A stretch of DNA of 64,000 nt from Hyphomicrobium sp. (GCF_019744875.1 NZ_JAIETU010000004.1:1-64000), one strand, 5' to 3'. Numbered from the stretch's first letter, positions 26,500-37,890 are shown. The notes: generated from the letters alone by a model not told the origin. Translations and numbers: made by a program.

Positions 26500-27855
26500 A
26501 TGCAGGTTACGGAAACGAGTTCGGAAGGCCTCAAGCGCAAGCTCAAGGTCGTGGTCGGTGCAGATGAGCTTGGCGAGCGCTATACGGCGCATCTCGACAA
26601 GATCAAGGACCAGGTGCAGCTCAAGGGCTTCCGCAAGGGCAAGGTTCCGATTGCGCACATCAAGAAGGTTTATGGCCGCTCGGTCATGAACGACGTGCTG
26701 CAGGAAGCAATCCGCGAGACGAGCAGCAAGGCCATCAAGGACCGCCAGGAGCGTCCGGCAATGATGCCCGACATCTCGCTCGGCGAGAACGCAGCCGAGA
26801 TCGAGAACGTCGTCGCGGGCAAGGCCGACCTTGCCTACGAGATGAGCTTCGAGGTGCTGCCCGAGGTGAAGCTCGCCGATTTCAAGTCGCTGAAGCTCGA
26901 GCGCCTCGTGTCCGAGGTCGAAGACGAGCAGCTCGAAAAGGCGCTGGCCGAGATCGCCGAGCGCAACCAGACGTTCGTTTCGGAAGAGGGTCGCGCGATC
27001 GAGACCGGCGACCGTGCAACCATCGACTTCAAGGGCACGATCGACGGCGTGGAGTTCGAGCGTGGCTCGGGTGAGAACCTGCAGCTCGTGATCGGCAACG
27101 CCAACTTCATTCCCGGCTTCGAGGACGGCCTCAAGGGCGCGAAGAAGGGCGAGAGCCGCGACGTCAAGGGCACGTTCCCGGCCGAGTATCCGGTGGCCGA
27201 TCTGGCCGGCAAGGATGCCGTGTTCGCCGTCACCGTGAAGGACGTCGAAAAGCCCGTGAAGAGCGAGATGAACGACGAGTTCGCCAAGTCGCTCGGCACC
27301 GAAGGCATCGACCAGCTCAAGAGCCTCGTGTCGGCGCAGATCCAGCGTGAGCTGGACCAGGCCTCGCGCATGAAGCTCAAGCGCGAGCTGCTGGATGCGC
27401 TCGAGAAGGCGCATGATTTCGAGCTGCCGCCGACGCTGGTGGAGCGCGAGTTCGAGGCGATCTGGAAGCAGGTCACGGACGGGCTTGCCCGCGAGAACAA
27501 GTCGTTCTCGGATGAAGGCAAGACGGAGGACGAGGCGAAGGCCGAGTATCGCGCCATCGCTGAGCGCCGCGTGCGTCTCGGCCTCGTGGTCGGCGAGATC
27601 GGCGACAAGAACAAGATCGAAGTGACGCAGGACGAGCTGCGCCGCGCGCTCATGGAGCAGGCTCGCCAGTTCCCGGGCCAGGAAAAGAACGTCTACGAAT
27701 ATTTCGAGAAGACGCCCGGCGCGATCCAGGAGCTGCGGGCGCCGATCTTCGAGGACAAGGTGATCGATTTCGTTCTCGAGCTGGTGAAGCCGGCCGAGAA
27801 GAAGGTGTCTCGCCAGGAGCTCTTCGACAGTCTCGAAAAGGCGACGGAAGCCTAA
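26500..27855 (+). CDS. tig: Trigger factor, ribosome-associated chaperone
   Basis: 451 aa. The N-terminal ribosome-binding domain contains the signature GFRKGKVP (about 47-54). The central FKBP-type prolyl isomerase domain (about 155-240) shows GDRATIDFKGTIDGVEFERG, FIPGFEDGLKGAKKGE and AVTVKDVEKP; the C-terminal helical domain (about 260-440) has the arms that hold nascent chains. It binds new polypeptides at the ribosome exit. Gene order tig-clpP-clpX-lon is the standard proteostasis cluster. Confidence 0.98.
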   Translation: MQVTETSSEGLKRKLKVVVGADELGERYTAHLDKIKDQVQLKGFRKGKVPIAHIKKVYGRSVMNDVLQEAIRETSSKAIKDRQERPAMMPDISLGENAAEIENVVAGKADLAYEMSFEVLPEVKLADFKSLKLERLVSEVEDEQLEKALAEIAERNQTFVSEEGRAIETGDRATIDFKGTIDGVEFERGSGENLQLVIGNANFIPGFEDGLKGAKKGESRDVKGTFPAEYPVADLAGKDAVFAVTVKDVEKPVKSEMNDEFAKSLGTEGIDQLKSLVSAQIQRELDQASRMKLKRELLDALEKAHDFELPPTLVEREFEAIWKQVTDGLARENKSFSDEGKTEDEAKAEYRAIAERRVRLGLVVGEIGDKNKIEVTQDELRRALMEQARQFPGQEKNVYEYFEKTPGAIQELRAPIFEDKVIDFVLELVKPAEKKVSRQELFDSLEKATEA

Positions 27856-27872
27856 GGCCGAGTTGGCCTTTT
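27854..27872 (+). terminator. Weak terminator candidate after tig
   Basis: AAGGCC/GGCCTT with a five-base loop directly at the tig stop, followed by only two further T. It may give partial read-through control between tig and clpP. Confidence 0.4.
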
Positions 27873-28040
27873 GCCGCCAGGCGGGCGCGTTTTTGCAGGC
27901 GCGCTTCGCCGGTGTGTGTGGCAAGGGGCTTGAAGTGGCGCGCCGCTATGCTGATTTGATGTCTCGCCTGCCGACCGATTCGGAGGCTTGAGGCCGCGGC
28001 CCAAAGCCGGGTGCGGTCAATCCAAGGAGCAACACCTCAC

Positions 28041-28688
28041 ATGCGCGATCCCGTCGCCACTCTCACCGGTTCCTTCTGGCCCATGGTCGTCGAGCAGACG
28101 GCACGCGGCGAACGGGGCTACGACCTGCCCTCGCGCCTGCTCAAGGAACGCATCATCTTCGTGACGGGGCCTGTCGAAGACCACATGGCCGCGTCGATCT
28201 GCATGCAGCTTCTCTTCCTCGAGGCCGAAAACCCGAAGAAAGAGATCTCCATGTACATCAACTCGCCCGGCGGCGTCGTGACCGCCGGCATGGCGATCTA
28301 CGACACGATGCAGTTCGTGAAACCGCCGATCGCCACGCTGTGCATCGGCCAGGCGGCCTCCATGGGCTCGCTGCTGCTCTGCGCCGGCAACAAGGACATG
28401 CGCTTTGCGCTCCCCAACGCCCGGATCATGGTGCATCAGCCGTCCGGCGGGTTCTCCGGCCAGGCATCGGACATCGAGCGGCACGCCGAAGACATTATTA
28501 AGATGAAGCGGCGTCTGAACGAAGTTTACGTCAAGCATACCGGCAAGCCGTATGAGACGATCGAAAAGACGCTCGATCGCGATTACTTCATGACTGCTGA
28601 TCAGGCCAAGGATTTCGGCATTATCGACCGGGTGCTCAGCCAGCGCGACGACGTCGAGATCAAGAGCGGCGACGGAAAGCCGGCGTAA
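28041..28688 (+). CDS. clpP: ATP-dependent Clp protease proteolytic subunit
   Basis: 215 aa from the ATG at 28041 with AAGGAG about 12 bases upstream; a GTG at 28011 is less likely. The catalytic triad is intact: Ser107 in GQAASMGS, His132 in [11 protein letters not shown], and Asp181 in LDRDYFM. It forms the two-ring serine peptidase that receives unfolded substrates from ClpX. A possible -35-like CTTGAA lies at 27929, but its -10 element is poor. Confidence 0.97.
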   Translation: MRDPVATLTGSFWPMVVEQTARGERGYDLPSRLLKERIIFVTGPVEDHMAASICMQLLFLEAENPKKEISMYINSPGGVVTAGMAIYDTMQFVKPPIATLCIGQAASMGSLLLCAGNKDMRFALPNARIMVHQPSGGFSGQASDIERHAEDIIKMKRRLNEVYVKHTGKPYETIEKTLDRDYFMTADQAKDFGIIDRVLSQRDDVEIKSGDGKPA

Positions 28689-28700
28689 AGCCTGGCGTTT

Positions 28701-28749
28701 ATCGGACGTTGGCCCCAGCGGTGTGCCGTAGGGTCGCATAACGTCCGAT
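28701..28749. repeat. Perfect 10-bp inverted repeat in the clpP-clpX gap
   Basis: ATCGGACGTT (28701-28710) is exactly complementary to AACGTCCGAT (28740-28749) with a 29-base loop. It starts 12 bases after the clpP stop and has no T run, so it could stabilise the clpP mRNA end or act as a weak attenuator. Confidence 0.6.
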
Positions 28750-29083
28750 CTCCGTGCCCCCGGCACGCCTTTTGATATGCTGGGATCTGCCCGCCTGCGT
28801 GGCCGCATTGGGGCCACGCAAGGTTGGCACGCTAGGCTGATCTGTCGGTCCGACAAGCAACCTTGGCAACGTCGCGTCAAGGCTGTGGTAATCGGGCCGT
28901 CAGGCTCGTCAGGGCTTGGATAGACATTAATCGAATCTTGATCTCGGGAACGCTAGCGTGCTGAGATCGGGTTTAGCGGTTTTATGTCATCGCAGCGGAT
29001 GGCTTGGACCCTTTCGTAAGGCTCAATAGAGTCTCGTATTTTCGCAAATTCCGGCACTTCCCGGCTGCGGGTGAGAGAACAGA
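28750..29083. other. clpX leader and promoter region
   Basis: About 330 bases with no supported gene. It contains a nested inverted repeat, GATCTC (28940-28945) / GAGATC (28963-28968) around the palindrome ACGCTAGCGT (28950-28959). The clpX promoter should lie here, giving transcription partly independent of clpP; I cannot identify the -35/-10 with confidence. Confidence 0.4.
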
Positions 29084-30337
<1,254 letters not shown>

Positions 30338-30748
30338 CGGACGCCGCCGGCTTCGCTCGCCGCCGCCGCGCCCAACCGGGAGACCGGGGGCGAAGGGCGC
30401 GGAGCACGCGAACCGGCGATCACCGGCGATCTGGGGCCTTCAGCCGAGCCTCTGGCTTACCGGGATGCTCGGGCTACCGGGATGGGCGCGCACGGGGCTA
30501 GGTGCTTGCGGCGGCATCGGCCGCGGCGAATGCACATCCTCGATAAGGCCGGATTGATAAGGTGGGGAACCATCCCCATCTTTGTTTATGACGCCGACTT
30601 TCGACCATTTCCTACCCTTATGATCTCGATCACAGATGCCACGTGGGTTTCCCGCTTTCGGCCTTAATGAGGCGGGTCTCGACAGTTAAGGTGGGCTCGT
30701 GAGGCCAAGGGTAGGCTGCGCGGCACAACGCTAAACGGGTGACGATAC
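30338..30748. other. lon leader and promoter region
   Basis: About 410 bases. Short frames here have no ribosome site or recognisable product. It contains a candidate heat-shock promoter at 30553-30581 and would give a lon 5' leader of about 160 bases. Confidence 0.5.
30553..30581 (+). promoter_or_regulatory. Candidate RpoH (sigma-32-type) promoter for lon
   Basis: ATTGATAA with TTGATA at 30554-30559, then 14 bases, then CCCCATCT at 30574-30581. The -10 matches the sigma-32 CCCCATNT exactly; the -35 matches CTTGAAA partly. Lon is a heat-shock protein in many proteobacteria, so the assignment fits. Confidence 0.45.
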
Positions 30749-33172
<2,424 letters not shown>

Positions 33173-33507
33173 CACGCCGACGCTTCGGCGCCTTCCGTGA
33201 GGCGCCGAAGTGCAACGTTTGACCTTATCAAAGCGAGCGGTGAACGAGGTTTTGCAACCCTCCGAGCCGCTCGCTTTTTATCGTTTCGAAACAGGCGCCG
33301 AGGCCGGCTTTCGTGGGGCTCGGCTGCTCAATTTTTACCCCGGATTTTCGGGCCCTCAGGGTCGATTTGCCCCTTGACGAGGCCCGTATTTCGGGGCTTT
33401 TGTGCGCCCACTAGCGCTGATCGTTCGAGATCTCGGCGCGCGCCAGCGGCGCTTCTCCCAGCCATTCTGGACACTCGAAAAATAATTCCAGTCACGAGGA
33501 AGTAGAA
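33173..33507. other. lon-hupB intergenic region
   Basis: It begins with an 11-bp hairpin CTTCGGCGCCT/AGGCGCCGAAG (33183-33210, six-base loop, no T run) and the lon terminator (33232-33280). The rest holds the hupB promoter; a TTGACG at 33373-33378 is a possible -35, but the matching -10 is weak. Confidence 0.45.
33232..33280 (+). terminator. Rho-independent terminator after lon
   Basis: AGCGAGCGG (33232-33240) pairs with CCGCTCGCT (33267-33275), nine pairs with a 26-base loop, followed by a T run. Confidence 0.7.
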
Positions 33508-33780
33508 ATGAGCAAGAAAGATTTGATCGACGCTGTTGCCAAGGAATGCGAGCTGACGAAGGAGAAGGCGGGCACGGCCGTTGATGCAGCTTTGGCGCAC
33601 ATCCGCAATTCGCTCAAGAACGGCGACGAAGTGCGCATCCCCGATTTCGGAACGTTCAAGGTTACGAGCCGCAAGGCGCGCGAGGGCCGCAATCCCGCGA
33701 CCGGCGCAACGATCAAGATCCCCGCTTCGCGCGTCGCCAAGTTCACGCCGTCGAAGGGCCTGAAGGACGCGCTGAACTAA
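33508..33780 (+). CDS. hupB: DNA-binding protein HU (HU-beta type)
   Basis: 90 aa with the complete HU fold: N-terminal helices SKKDLIDAVAKECELTKEKA, the signature GDEVRIPDFGTFKV, and the DNA arm with the RNPATG tip (REGRNPATGATIKIPAS). It bends and compacts DNA as a dimer. GAGGAAG lies upstream of the ATG. A terminator and a set of repeats follow. Confidence 0.97.
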   Translation: MSKKDLIDAVAKECELTKEKAGTAVDAALAHIRNSLKNGDEVRIPDFGTFKVTSRKAREGRNPATGATIKIPASRVAKFTPSKGLKDALN

Positions 33781-33827
33781 GCGCGCCGCATTGTTGGGGC
33801 GTGGGAAGGCTGACATTGGATACAGAG

Positions 33828-33859
33828 AGCGCCGTGGCCATGCCGCGGCGCTTTTTTTG
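33828..33859 (+). terminator. Rho-independent terminator after hupB
   Basis: AGCGCCGTGGC and GCCGCGGCGCT form a stem of about 11 pairs with one mismatch around CAT, followed by seven T starting near 33852. Confidence 0.85.
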
Positions 33860-33935
33860 TTTTCGGACACAAGCTGAGAGAGGCTTCGTTCGACAAACGT
33901 GGTGCTTTGTGGAGGGCCGGCGCATTGGCGCCGGG
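33849..33935 (+). repeat. Hairpin-rich dispersed repeat, copy 1
   Basis: The unit runs from the hupB terminator's GCGC-T run through gttttcggacacaagctgag, aggcttcgttcgaca, acgtggtgctttgtggaggg and ends in the hairpin CCGGCGC-ATT-GGCGCCGG. It is nearly identical to 34008-34093 and clearly related to 34316-34400 and 36440-36480. Confidence 0.8.
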
Positions 33936-33978
33936 GGCGCAGTCGCGCCCCGCGGTTGCGGCCTTGCCGGCCGCAACC
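33934..33978. repeat. Two perfect hairpins between repeat copies 1 and 2
   Basis: GGGGCGC-AGTC-GCGCCCC (about 33934-33951) and GGTTGCGGCC-TTGCC-GGCCGCAACC (about 33954-33978, ten pairs). No coding frame is supported. Confidence 0.7.
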
Positions 33979-33997
33979 GACGTGGGGGCTTGTGTGG

Positions 33998-34016
33998 GCG
34001 CCGTTGGCGCTTTTTT
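33998..34016 (+). terminator. Second terminator-like hairpin, part of repeat copy 2
   Basis: GCGCC-GTT-GGCGC (33998-34010) followed by six T. It starts the second repeat unit in the same way as the hupB terminator starts the first, so the terminator and repeat look duplicated in tandem. Confidence 0.65.
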
Positions 34017-34093
34017 GTTTTCGGACGCAAGCTGAGAGAGGCTTCGTTCGACAGACGTGGTGCTTTGTGGAGGGCCGGCGCATTGGCGCCGGG
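34008..34093 (+). repeat. Hairpin-rich dispersed repeat, copy 2
   Basis: Differs from copy 1 over the core by only a few bases (cggacGcaagctgagagagg, cgacaGacgtggtg) and continues beyond it with gtcgctttgctcccgggcgc, a tail shared with copy 3. Confidence 0.8.
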
Positions 34094-34231
34094 TCGCTTT
34101 GCTCCCGGGCGCTTCGCGCCGCGTGGGTGACAAAGAAACTCGCGGGTGTGATTGCCTGGGCGGCCGCGGGCGAGAATGGTCTGTCAGGCCCGCTTGCAGT
34201 TGCTGCCAGAGGCCGGTAAGGAATGCCTACC

Positions 34232-34306
34232 GGGCGATTAGCTCAGCGGTAGAGCGCCTCGTTTACACCGAGGATGTCGGAGGTTCGATCCCTTCATCGC
34301 CCACCA
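34232..34306 (+). tRNA. tRNA-Val(UAC)
   Basis: Acceptor GGGCGAT/ATCGCCC, D arm GCTC/GAGC, anticodon stem CCTCG/CGAGG with loop TTTACAC (anticodon TAC), T arm GGAGGTTCGATCCCTTC, discriminator A and encoded CCA. A repeat copy begins about ten bases downstream. Confidence 0.95.
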
Positions 34307-34315
34307 TTTTCCAGC

Positions 34316-34400
34316 GACACAAGCTGAGAGAAGCTTCGCTTAATCCGCGTGGTGCTCTGTGGATGGCCGCGACACTTGTCGCGGGTCGCTTTGCTCCCGA
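34316..34400 (+). repeat. Dispersed repeat, copy 3 (after tRNA-Val)
   Basis: gacacaagctgagagaagct, cgtggtgctctgtggatggc, then a gcgacac-ttgtcgc hairpin and gggtcgctttgctcccgag. Alignment with copy 2 is clear, with several substitutions. Confidence 0.75.
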
Positions 34401-34490
34401 GCCCTCCGGGCCCAAGTACAAGGCAAACCCTTTGGGCCAAGTGCGACACAGCCGAGGCGAGCGGCGCGATGCGGATGGCCAATGCTCAAC

Positions 34491-34871
34491 TCACTTCGGC
34501 GCGAGTAGCTCTTTGGTGCGGATGCGATAGGATGCGTTGGCGCTGAGCACGATTTCGGTTTGACGCTGTGGGTTCCGCGGCATTGCGGTCTGCACGTTCA
34601 ACCTGCTCAACTGGCACTGACTGGCGATCGTCTTGAGGAGTTTGGCGCACTCGCTGCCTGCGATCTCGTAGAGCTTGCTGCGGCCAGCCTGCAGCGCGGT
34701 CTCTTGCGCATCGATGTCGGCGCTCTGATACGGCACGATCAGGCTGAAATTCACGCTGACGTCGGTGGCGCGCAATTGCGGGTCATCGAGGGGCGATTGC
34801 GCCTGCGTGGCGGCCAGCGGCAACATCACAACGGCGGCGGCAAGGAGGGCTGTTGAATGGAAGCGTTGCAC
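34491..34871 (-). CDS. Small exported protein of unknown function
   Basis: 126 aa. A Sec signal peptide (FHSTALLAAAVVMLPLAATQAQ, cleavage near residue 25) precedes a mature domain of about 100 residues with two Cys (SECAKLL and SQCQLSRL), probably disulfide-linked in the periplasm. The rest (ATDVSVNFSLIVPY, TEIVLSANASYRIRT) reads as alternating beta strands. No family recognised. It is divergent from the DUF1993 gene, with about 120 bases between them for two promoters. Confidence 0.65.
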   Translation of the reverse strand: MQRFHSTALLAAAVVMLPLAATQAQSPLDDPQLRATDVSVNFSLIVPYQSADIDAQETALQAGRSKLYEIAGSECAKLLKTIASQCQLSRLNVQTAMPRNPQRQTEIVLSANASYRIRTKELLAPK

Positions 34872-34993
34872 GACTTAAATCCGCGATGACTTGAACAGAC
34901 GCAGTGTTTGCGATCCCTAGTCCTAAGTGCCTTTCATCAACAGCGGCTGAACGACTGCGGCATGTGGTTAAGGCCGGCTCAACGAAGCGAGAA

Positions 34994-35515
34994 ATGAAAA
35001 TGACGGTTTCGATGTATGAGATCGCGGTGCCGAGCTTTACGAAGCATCTCGAGGCGCTCGATGCGATCCTCGACAAGGCGGCGGCGCACTGCGAGGCGAA
35101 AAAGATCGAGCCCGAGGTGCTGCTCACGGCCCGGCTCTATCCGGACATGTATACCTTCACGAAGCAGGTGCAGTCGGCCTGCGATTTCGCGAAGCTCTCC
35201 ATCGGGCGGCTCGCGGATCTGAAACCGCCGGTGCACAACGACACCGAGAAGACCTTCGCCGAATTGAAGACGCGCATCGCCGAGACGCTTGCCGTGCTCG
35301 CCGAGGCGAAGGCGGAGCCGATGGAGGCCGCCGCCGACCGCGAGGTGTCGATCAAGGCGGGGCCGCGTGAGCTCAAGTTCTCGGGCCGCGAGTACCTGCT
35401 GCACTTCGCGCTGCCGAACTTCTATTTCCACTGCGCGACGGCCTACGGCATCCTGCGCCACAACGGCGTGGAGATCGGCAAGCGCGATTTCATGCGTCGC
35501 ATGCCTCCGGCGTGA
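34994..35515 (+). CDS. DUF1993-family protein
   Basis: 173 aa from the ATG at 34994 (34904 and 35000 are possible alternatives). The sequence VSMYEIAVPSFTKHLEALDA, the central LYPDMYTFTKQVQSACDFAK and the C-terminal LPNFYFHCATAYGILRHNGV are the DUF1993 pattern, a DinB-like four-helix fold. Function is unknown; some relatives may bind metal through His residues. The stop codon lies inside the first unit of a direct-repeat array. Confidence 0.8.
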   Translation: MKMTVSMYEIAVPSFTKHLEALDAILDKAAAHCEAKKIEPEVLLTARLYPDMYTFTKQVQSACDFAKLSIGRLADLKPPVHNDTEKTFAELKTRIAETLAVLAEAKAEPMEAAADREVSIKAGPRELKFSGREYLLHFALPNFYFHCATAYGILRHNGVEIGKRDFMRRMPPA

Positions 35516-35620
35516 CATGCGACGCACGCCTTCGGCCAGTCTATGGCTTTGCACGCCTCCGGCATGGCACTTTGCTTCGCACGCCTCCGGCATGACTTAG
35601 GTTTGCACGCCTCCGGCATG
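35499..35620 (+). repeat. Five-unit direct repeat array, period 25-28 bases
   Basis: Core gcacgcctccggcatg occurs exactly at 35551-35566, 35579-35594 and 35605-35620, with two diverged units at 35499-35514 (gcatgcctccggcgtg) and 35524-35536 (gcacgccttcggc). Spacing is 25, 27, 28 and 26 bases. The first unit includes the end of the DUF1993 gene; the last ends 13 bases before the next gene's ribosome site. Confidence 0.75.
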
Positions 35621-35632
35621 ACCGCCATTTTC

Positions 35633-35648
35633 AGGAGAGCCCAGCATC
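35633..35648 (+). promoter_or_regulatory. Ribosome site pointing to an ATC codon
   Basis: AGGAG at 35633-35637 is followed by eight bases and then ATC at 35646. No ATG, GTG or TTG lies in that frame between the stop at 35619-35621 and the GTG at 35664, so the site fits initiation at ATC. Confidence 0.45.
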
Positions 35649-36179
35649 GAGCGCTTCATCGTCGTGACCGGAGGGCCGGGATCGGGCAAGACGACGCTCA
35701 TCGAAGCGCTGGGCGCACAGGGCTATCCGGCGATGCCCGAGGCGGGGCGGGCGATCATCCAGGATCAGGTGGCGATCGGCGGCGCGGCGCTGCCGTGGGG
35801 TGATCGCCTTGCGTTCTCCGAGCTGATGCTCGGCTGGGAACTCAGATCCTATCGCGAGGCGCAGCGGCACGCCGGCACAGTTTTGTTCGATCGCGGGATC
35901 CCGGATGTGGCGGGGTATCTCGCGCTCTCGGGATTGCCGGTCGGGGCGCATGTCACGCGGGCCGTGGCGGCCTTTCGCTATCGGCCGGACGTGTTCATTG
36001 CGCCGCCGTGGCCCGAGATCTTCACGTCCGATGCCGAGCGCCGGCAGTCGCCCCACGAGGCGGAGGCGACCTATCACGCTTTGGCGCAGGCTTATTCCGA
36101 GGCCGGATATAGACTTGTCCCGCTGCCGCGCGCACCGGTAGCGGAGCGCGTGCGGTTCGTTCTGTCGCGGATCGGCTGA
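35646..36179 (+). CDS. P-loop AAA-type ATPase/kinase-like protein
   Basis: 177 aa if translation starts at the ATC at 35646, 171 aa from the GTG at 35664. The P-loop GGPGSGKTT is intact and lies next to the strand ERFIVVTG; a GTG start would delete that strand, so the ATC reading, supported by AGGAG eight bases upstream, fits the fold better. Further motifs: EAGRAIIQDQ, VLFDRGIPDVAGYL (Walker B-like) and PPWPEIFTSDAERRQS. Proteins of this type resemble nucleoside kinases or NTP-dependent enzymes (AAA_28 group); the substrate is unknown. Confidence 0.75.
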   Translation: MERFIVVTGGPGSGKTTLIEALGAQGYPAMPEAGRAIIQDQVAIGGAALPWGDRLAFSELMLGWELRSYREAQRHAGTVLFDRGIPDVAGYLALSGLPVGAHVTRAVAAFRYRPDVFIAPPWPEIFTSDAERRQSPHEAEATYHALAQAYSEAGYRLVPLPRAPVAERVRFVLSRIG

Positions 36180-36351
36180 TCGGATCGGGCAGCCGTGGCG
36201 GCCTGCGGCAATCCTCCCTGGGCCGGCAATCCAGGCCCGCGAAAAAACTGCGCGAATTGGCCCTCCGCGTCGCTTGACTTGAGGGCCGTGACCTCGTATT
36301 TCGACGCTTCGCTTTTGCGTCGCGGCCCCACGACAGGGTCCGATGCGGATT

Positions 36352-36428
36352 GCGGGAGTAGCTCAGTTGGTTAGAGCGCCGCCCTGTCACGGCGGAGGCC
36401 GCGGGTTCAAGTCCCGTCTCTCGCGCCA
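36352..36428 (+). tRNA. tRNA-Asp(GUC)
   Basis: Acceptor GCGGGAG/CTCTCGC, D arm GCTC/GAGC, anticodon stem CCGCC/GGCGG with loop CTGTCAC (anticodon GTC), T arm GCGGGTTCAAGTCCCGT, discriminator G and encoded CCA. Discriminator G is typical of tRNA-Asp. Confidence 0.95.
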
Positions 36429-36439
36429 TTTTTTCTGCT

Positions 36440-36480
36440 GACACAAGCTGAAATAGGCTTCGCTCAAAGGGCGCGGTCGC
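36440..36480 (+). repeat. Dispersed repeat, partial copy 4 (after tRNA-Asp)
   Basis: gacacaagctgaaataggct followed by tcgctcaaagggcgcggtcg; it matches the 5' part of copies 1-3 and begins 12 bases after the tRNA CCA, as copy 3 does after tRNA-Val. Confidence 0.6.
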
Positions 36481-36523
36481 GCCCCGCAGCCGCGGTCTGG
36501 CTGGCTGTGTCCCGTTCCCTTTC

Positions 36524-37890
36524 TCAGAGATCGTCGACGAACGCGAACCGGTTGCCGCCGGCGCTTTTCGCTTTGGTCAGTGCGTTGTCTGCTTGGGCGA
36601 GCAGGGGCTCGACCGTGGACGGCGCTCTGAAGGCGAGAGCGACGCCGATGCTGACGGACGGTCTGAGTGCCGGGTCGCTCGCCAACTGGGCCACCTTGTC
36701 GGCGAAGTCCTCGCAGATGACTTTTGCAAGTCGCGCCGCCTCATCGCGCGCGCAATCCGGCAGCAGAACCGCAAATTCGGTGCTGCCGAGGCGGCCGAAA
36801 TCGTCCGCGTTGGGGAGGGCCGCGCGTGCGACCCGCGACAGGATCTTGAGCACGTCGTCTCCCACGGCATGGCCGAAGATCGCGTTGATCTGCTTGAAGC
36901 GGTTGATGTCGAAGAGGAGCAGGGCAACGTTGGAGTTCGACGGTGCCGCGTCGGCGAGGAGATTGCGGCTGCGTACGTTGAATGCCCGCCGGGTAAGTGC
37001 GGCCGTGAGCGCGTCGTTCGTCACGAAGCGTTGCAGCAGGACCTGGAACTCGCTTTGCGCGGCCATCATGCTCGCGACGGTGATGGGTGTGAGAGCCACC
37101 ATCGCAACGGCAATGCGTATAGACAGGGCTGAATGGACGTCGCTGGCGTTTGCGCCGATTTGAATGGCCCCGGCCGAAATTGCAGCCAAGGTCCAGGCAC
37201 TGAAGAGCAACGTCACGATGGCTGTACCGGGCAAGCCGATGATCAGCGCGCACCAAAGCAGGGCCGGCACCGGAAATGCCAATGCGCCCGGCCCTCCGAT
37301 CCAAAGACTGGCGATGCATGTTGCGATCAACGCGAGCAGCGGCGGTGCGCGCGCGAGCCACACGCGCCGATCGGGATTTCGCCAGTTTCGAAAGGTCGAT
37401 GCATTGAGTGCCGGAAACGTCAGGATCACGGGCAGGATGGCGATGTAGTTCACGAACTCCGTGACGAACCAGAACGTCAGGCCCATCAGCATGGTGCCGT
37501 GGAACAGGACTGGATTGATGAATGCGCCGACGATGCCGGCGGCTGCCGCCGCGGCCGTGGTGATCAGGCACATGCGGAGCACAGAGGACGGGTGTTTGAG
37601 GTTCCGTTCCGGCTCTTCAAAAAAAGACATGTAGAGGGCGTAACCGAAGGCGACGCCTGAAACATTGCCGGCCGTCAGGAGGAGCGTTTTTAGGACGGTC
37701 GAGCCCGTTGCAAGATCGGCGGTCATGTAGGCCGCGATGGCGGCCGTCCAGCCTAAGGGCGTCGCCAGCTCGGGTCTGCGCACGAAGATGCCAAGCAACA
37801 CGGCGTTGGCGGGCCAAATGCTGCGAGCAAGCCCGCCGGGCGGGTGACGATGCCCAGCATGCAGGCCGCCAGAACGAGGCCAAAAACCAT
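36524..37890 (-). CDS. MASE1-GGDEF protein with a frameshift and degenerate active site
   Basis: Membrane sensor with about eight helices (MASE1 type) followed by a GGDEF domain (about the last 160 residues). The active loop reads RLGSTEF instead of RxGGD/EEF, so diguanylate cyclase activity is doubtful. The C-terminal frame is open to 37972, but its N-terminal part is Arg/Pro-rich and unlike a membrane protein. In the +1-related frame an ATG at 37890 with CAGGA upstream starts VFGLVLAACMLGIVTRPAG, which joins SIWPANAVLLGIF if one base is added near 37817. This is a real decay or a sequence error. Confidence 0.7.

Noticed and set aside
26377-27924. 515-codon leftward frame opposite tig
   Set aside because: It runs across the tRNA-Leu end and all of tig; no ribosome site and no motif.
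30482-30667. A 61-codon frame in the lon leader
   Set aside because: No ribosome site, and it covers the heat-shock promoter candidate.
33801-34219. Several frames within the repeat family behind hupB
   Set aside because: They exist because the repeat units are open in several frames; their products repeat each other and have no start signals.
35499-35620. Reading the direct repeat array as a CRISPR
   Set aside because: The repeats are 13-16 bases with spacers of about 10-12 bases, and no cas genes are present.
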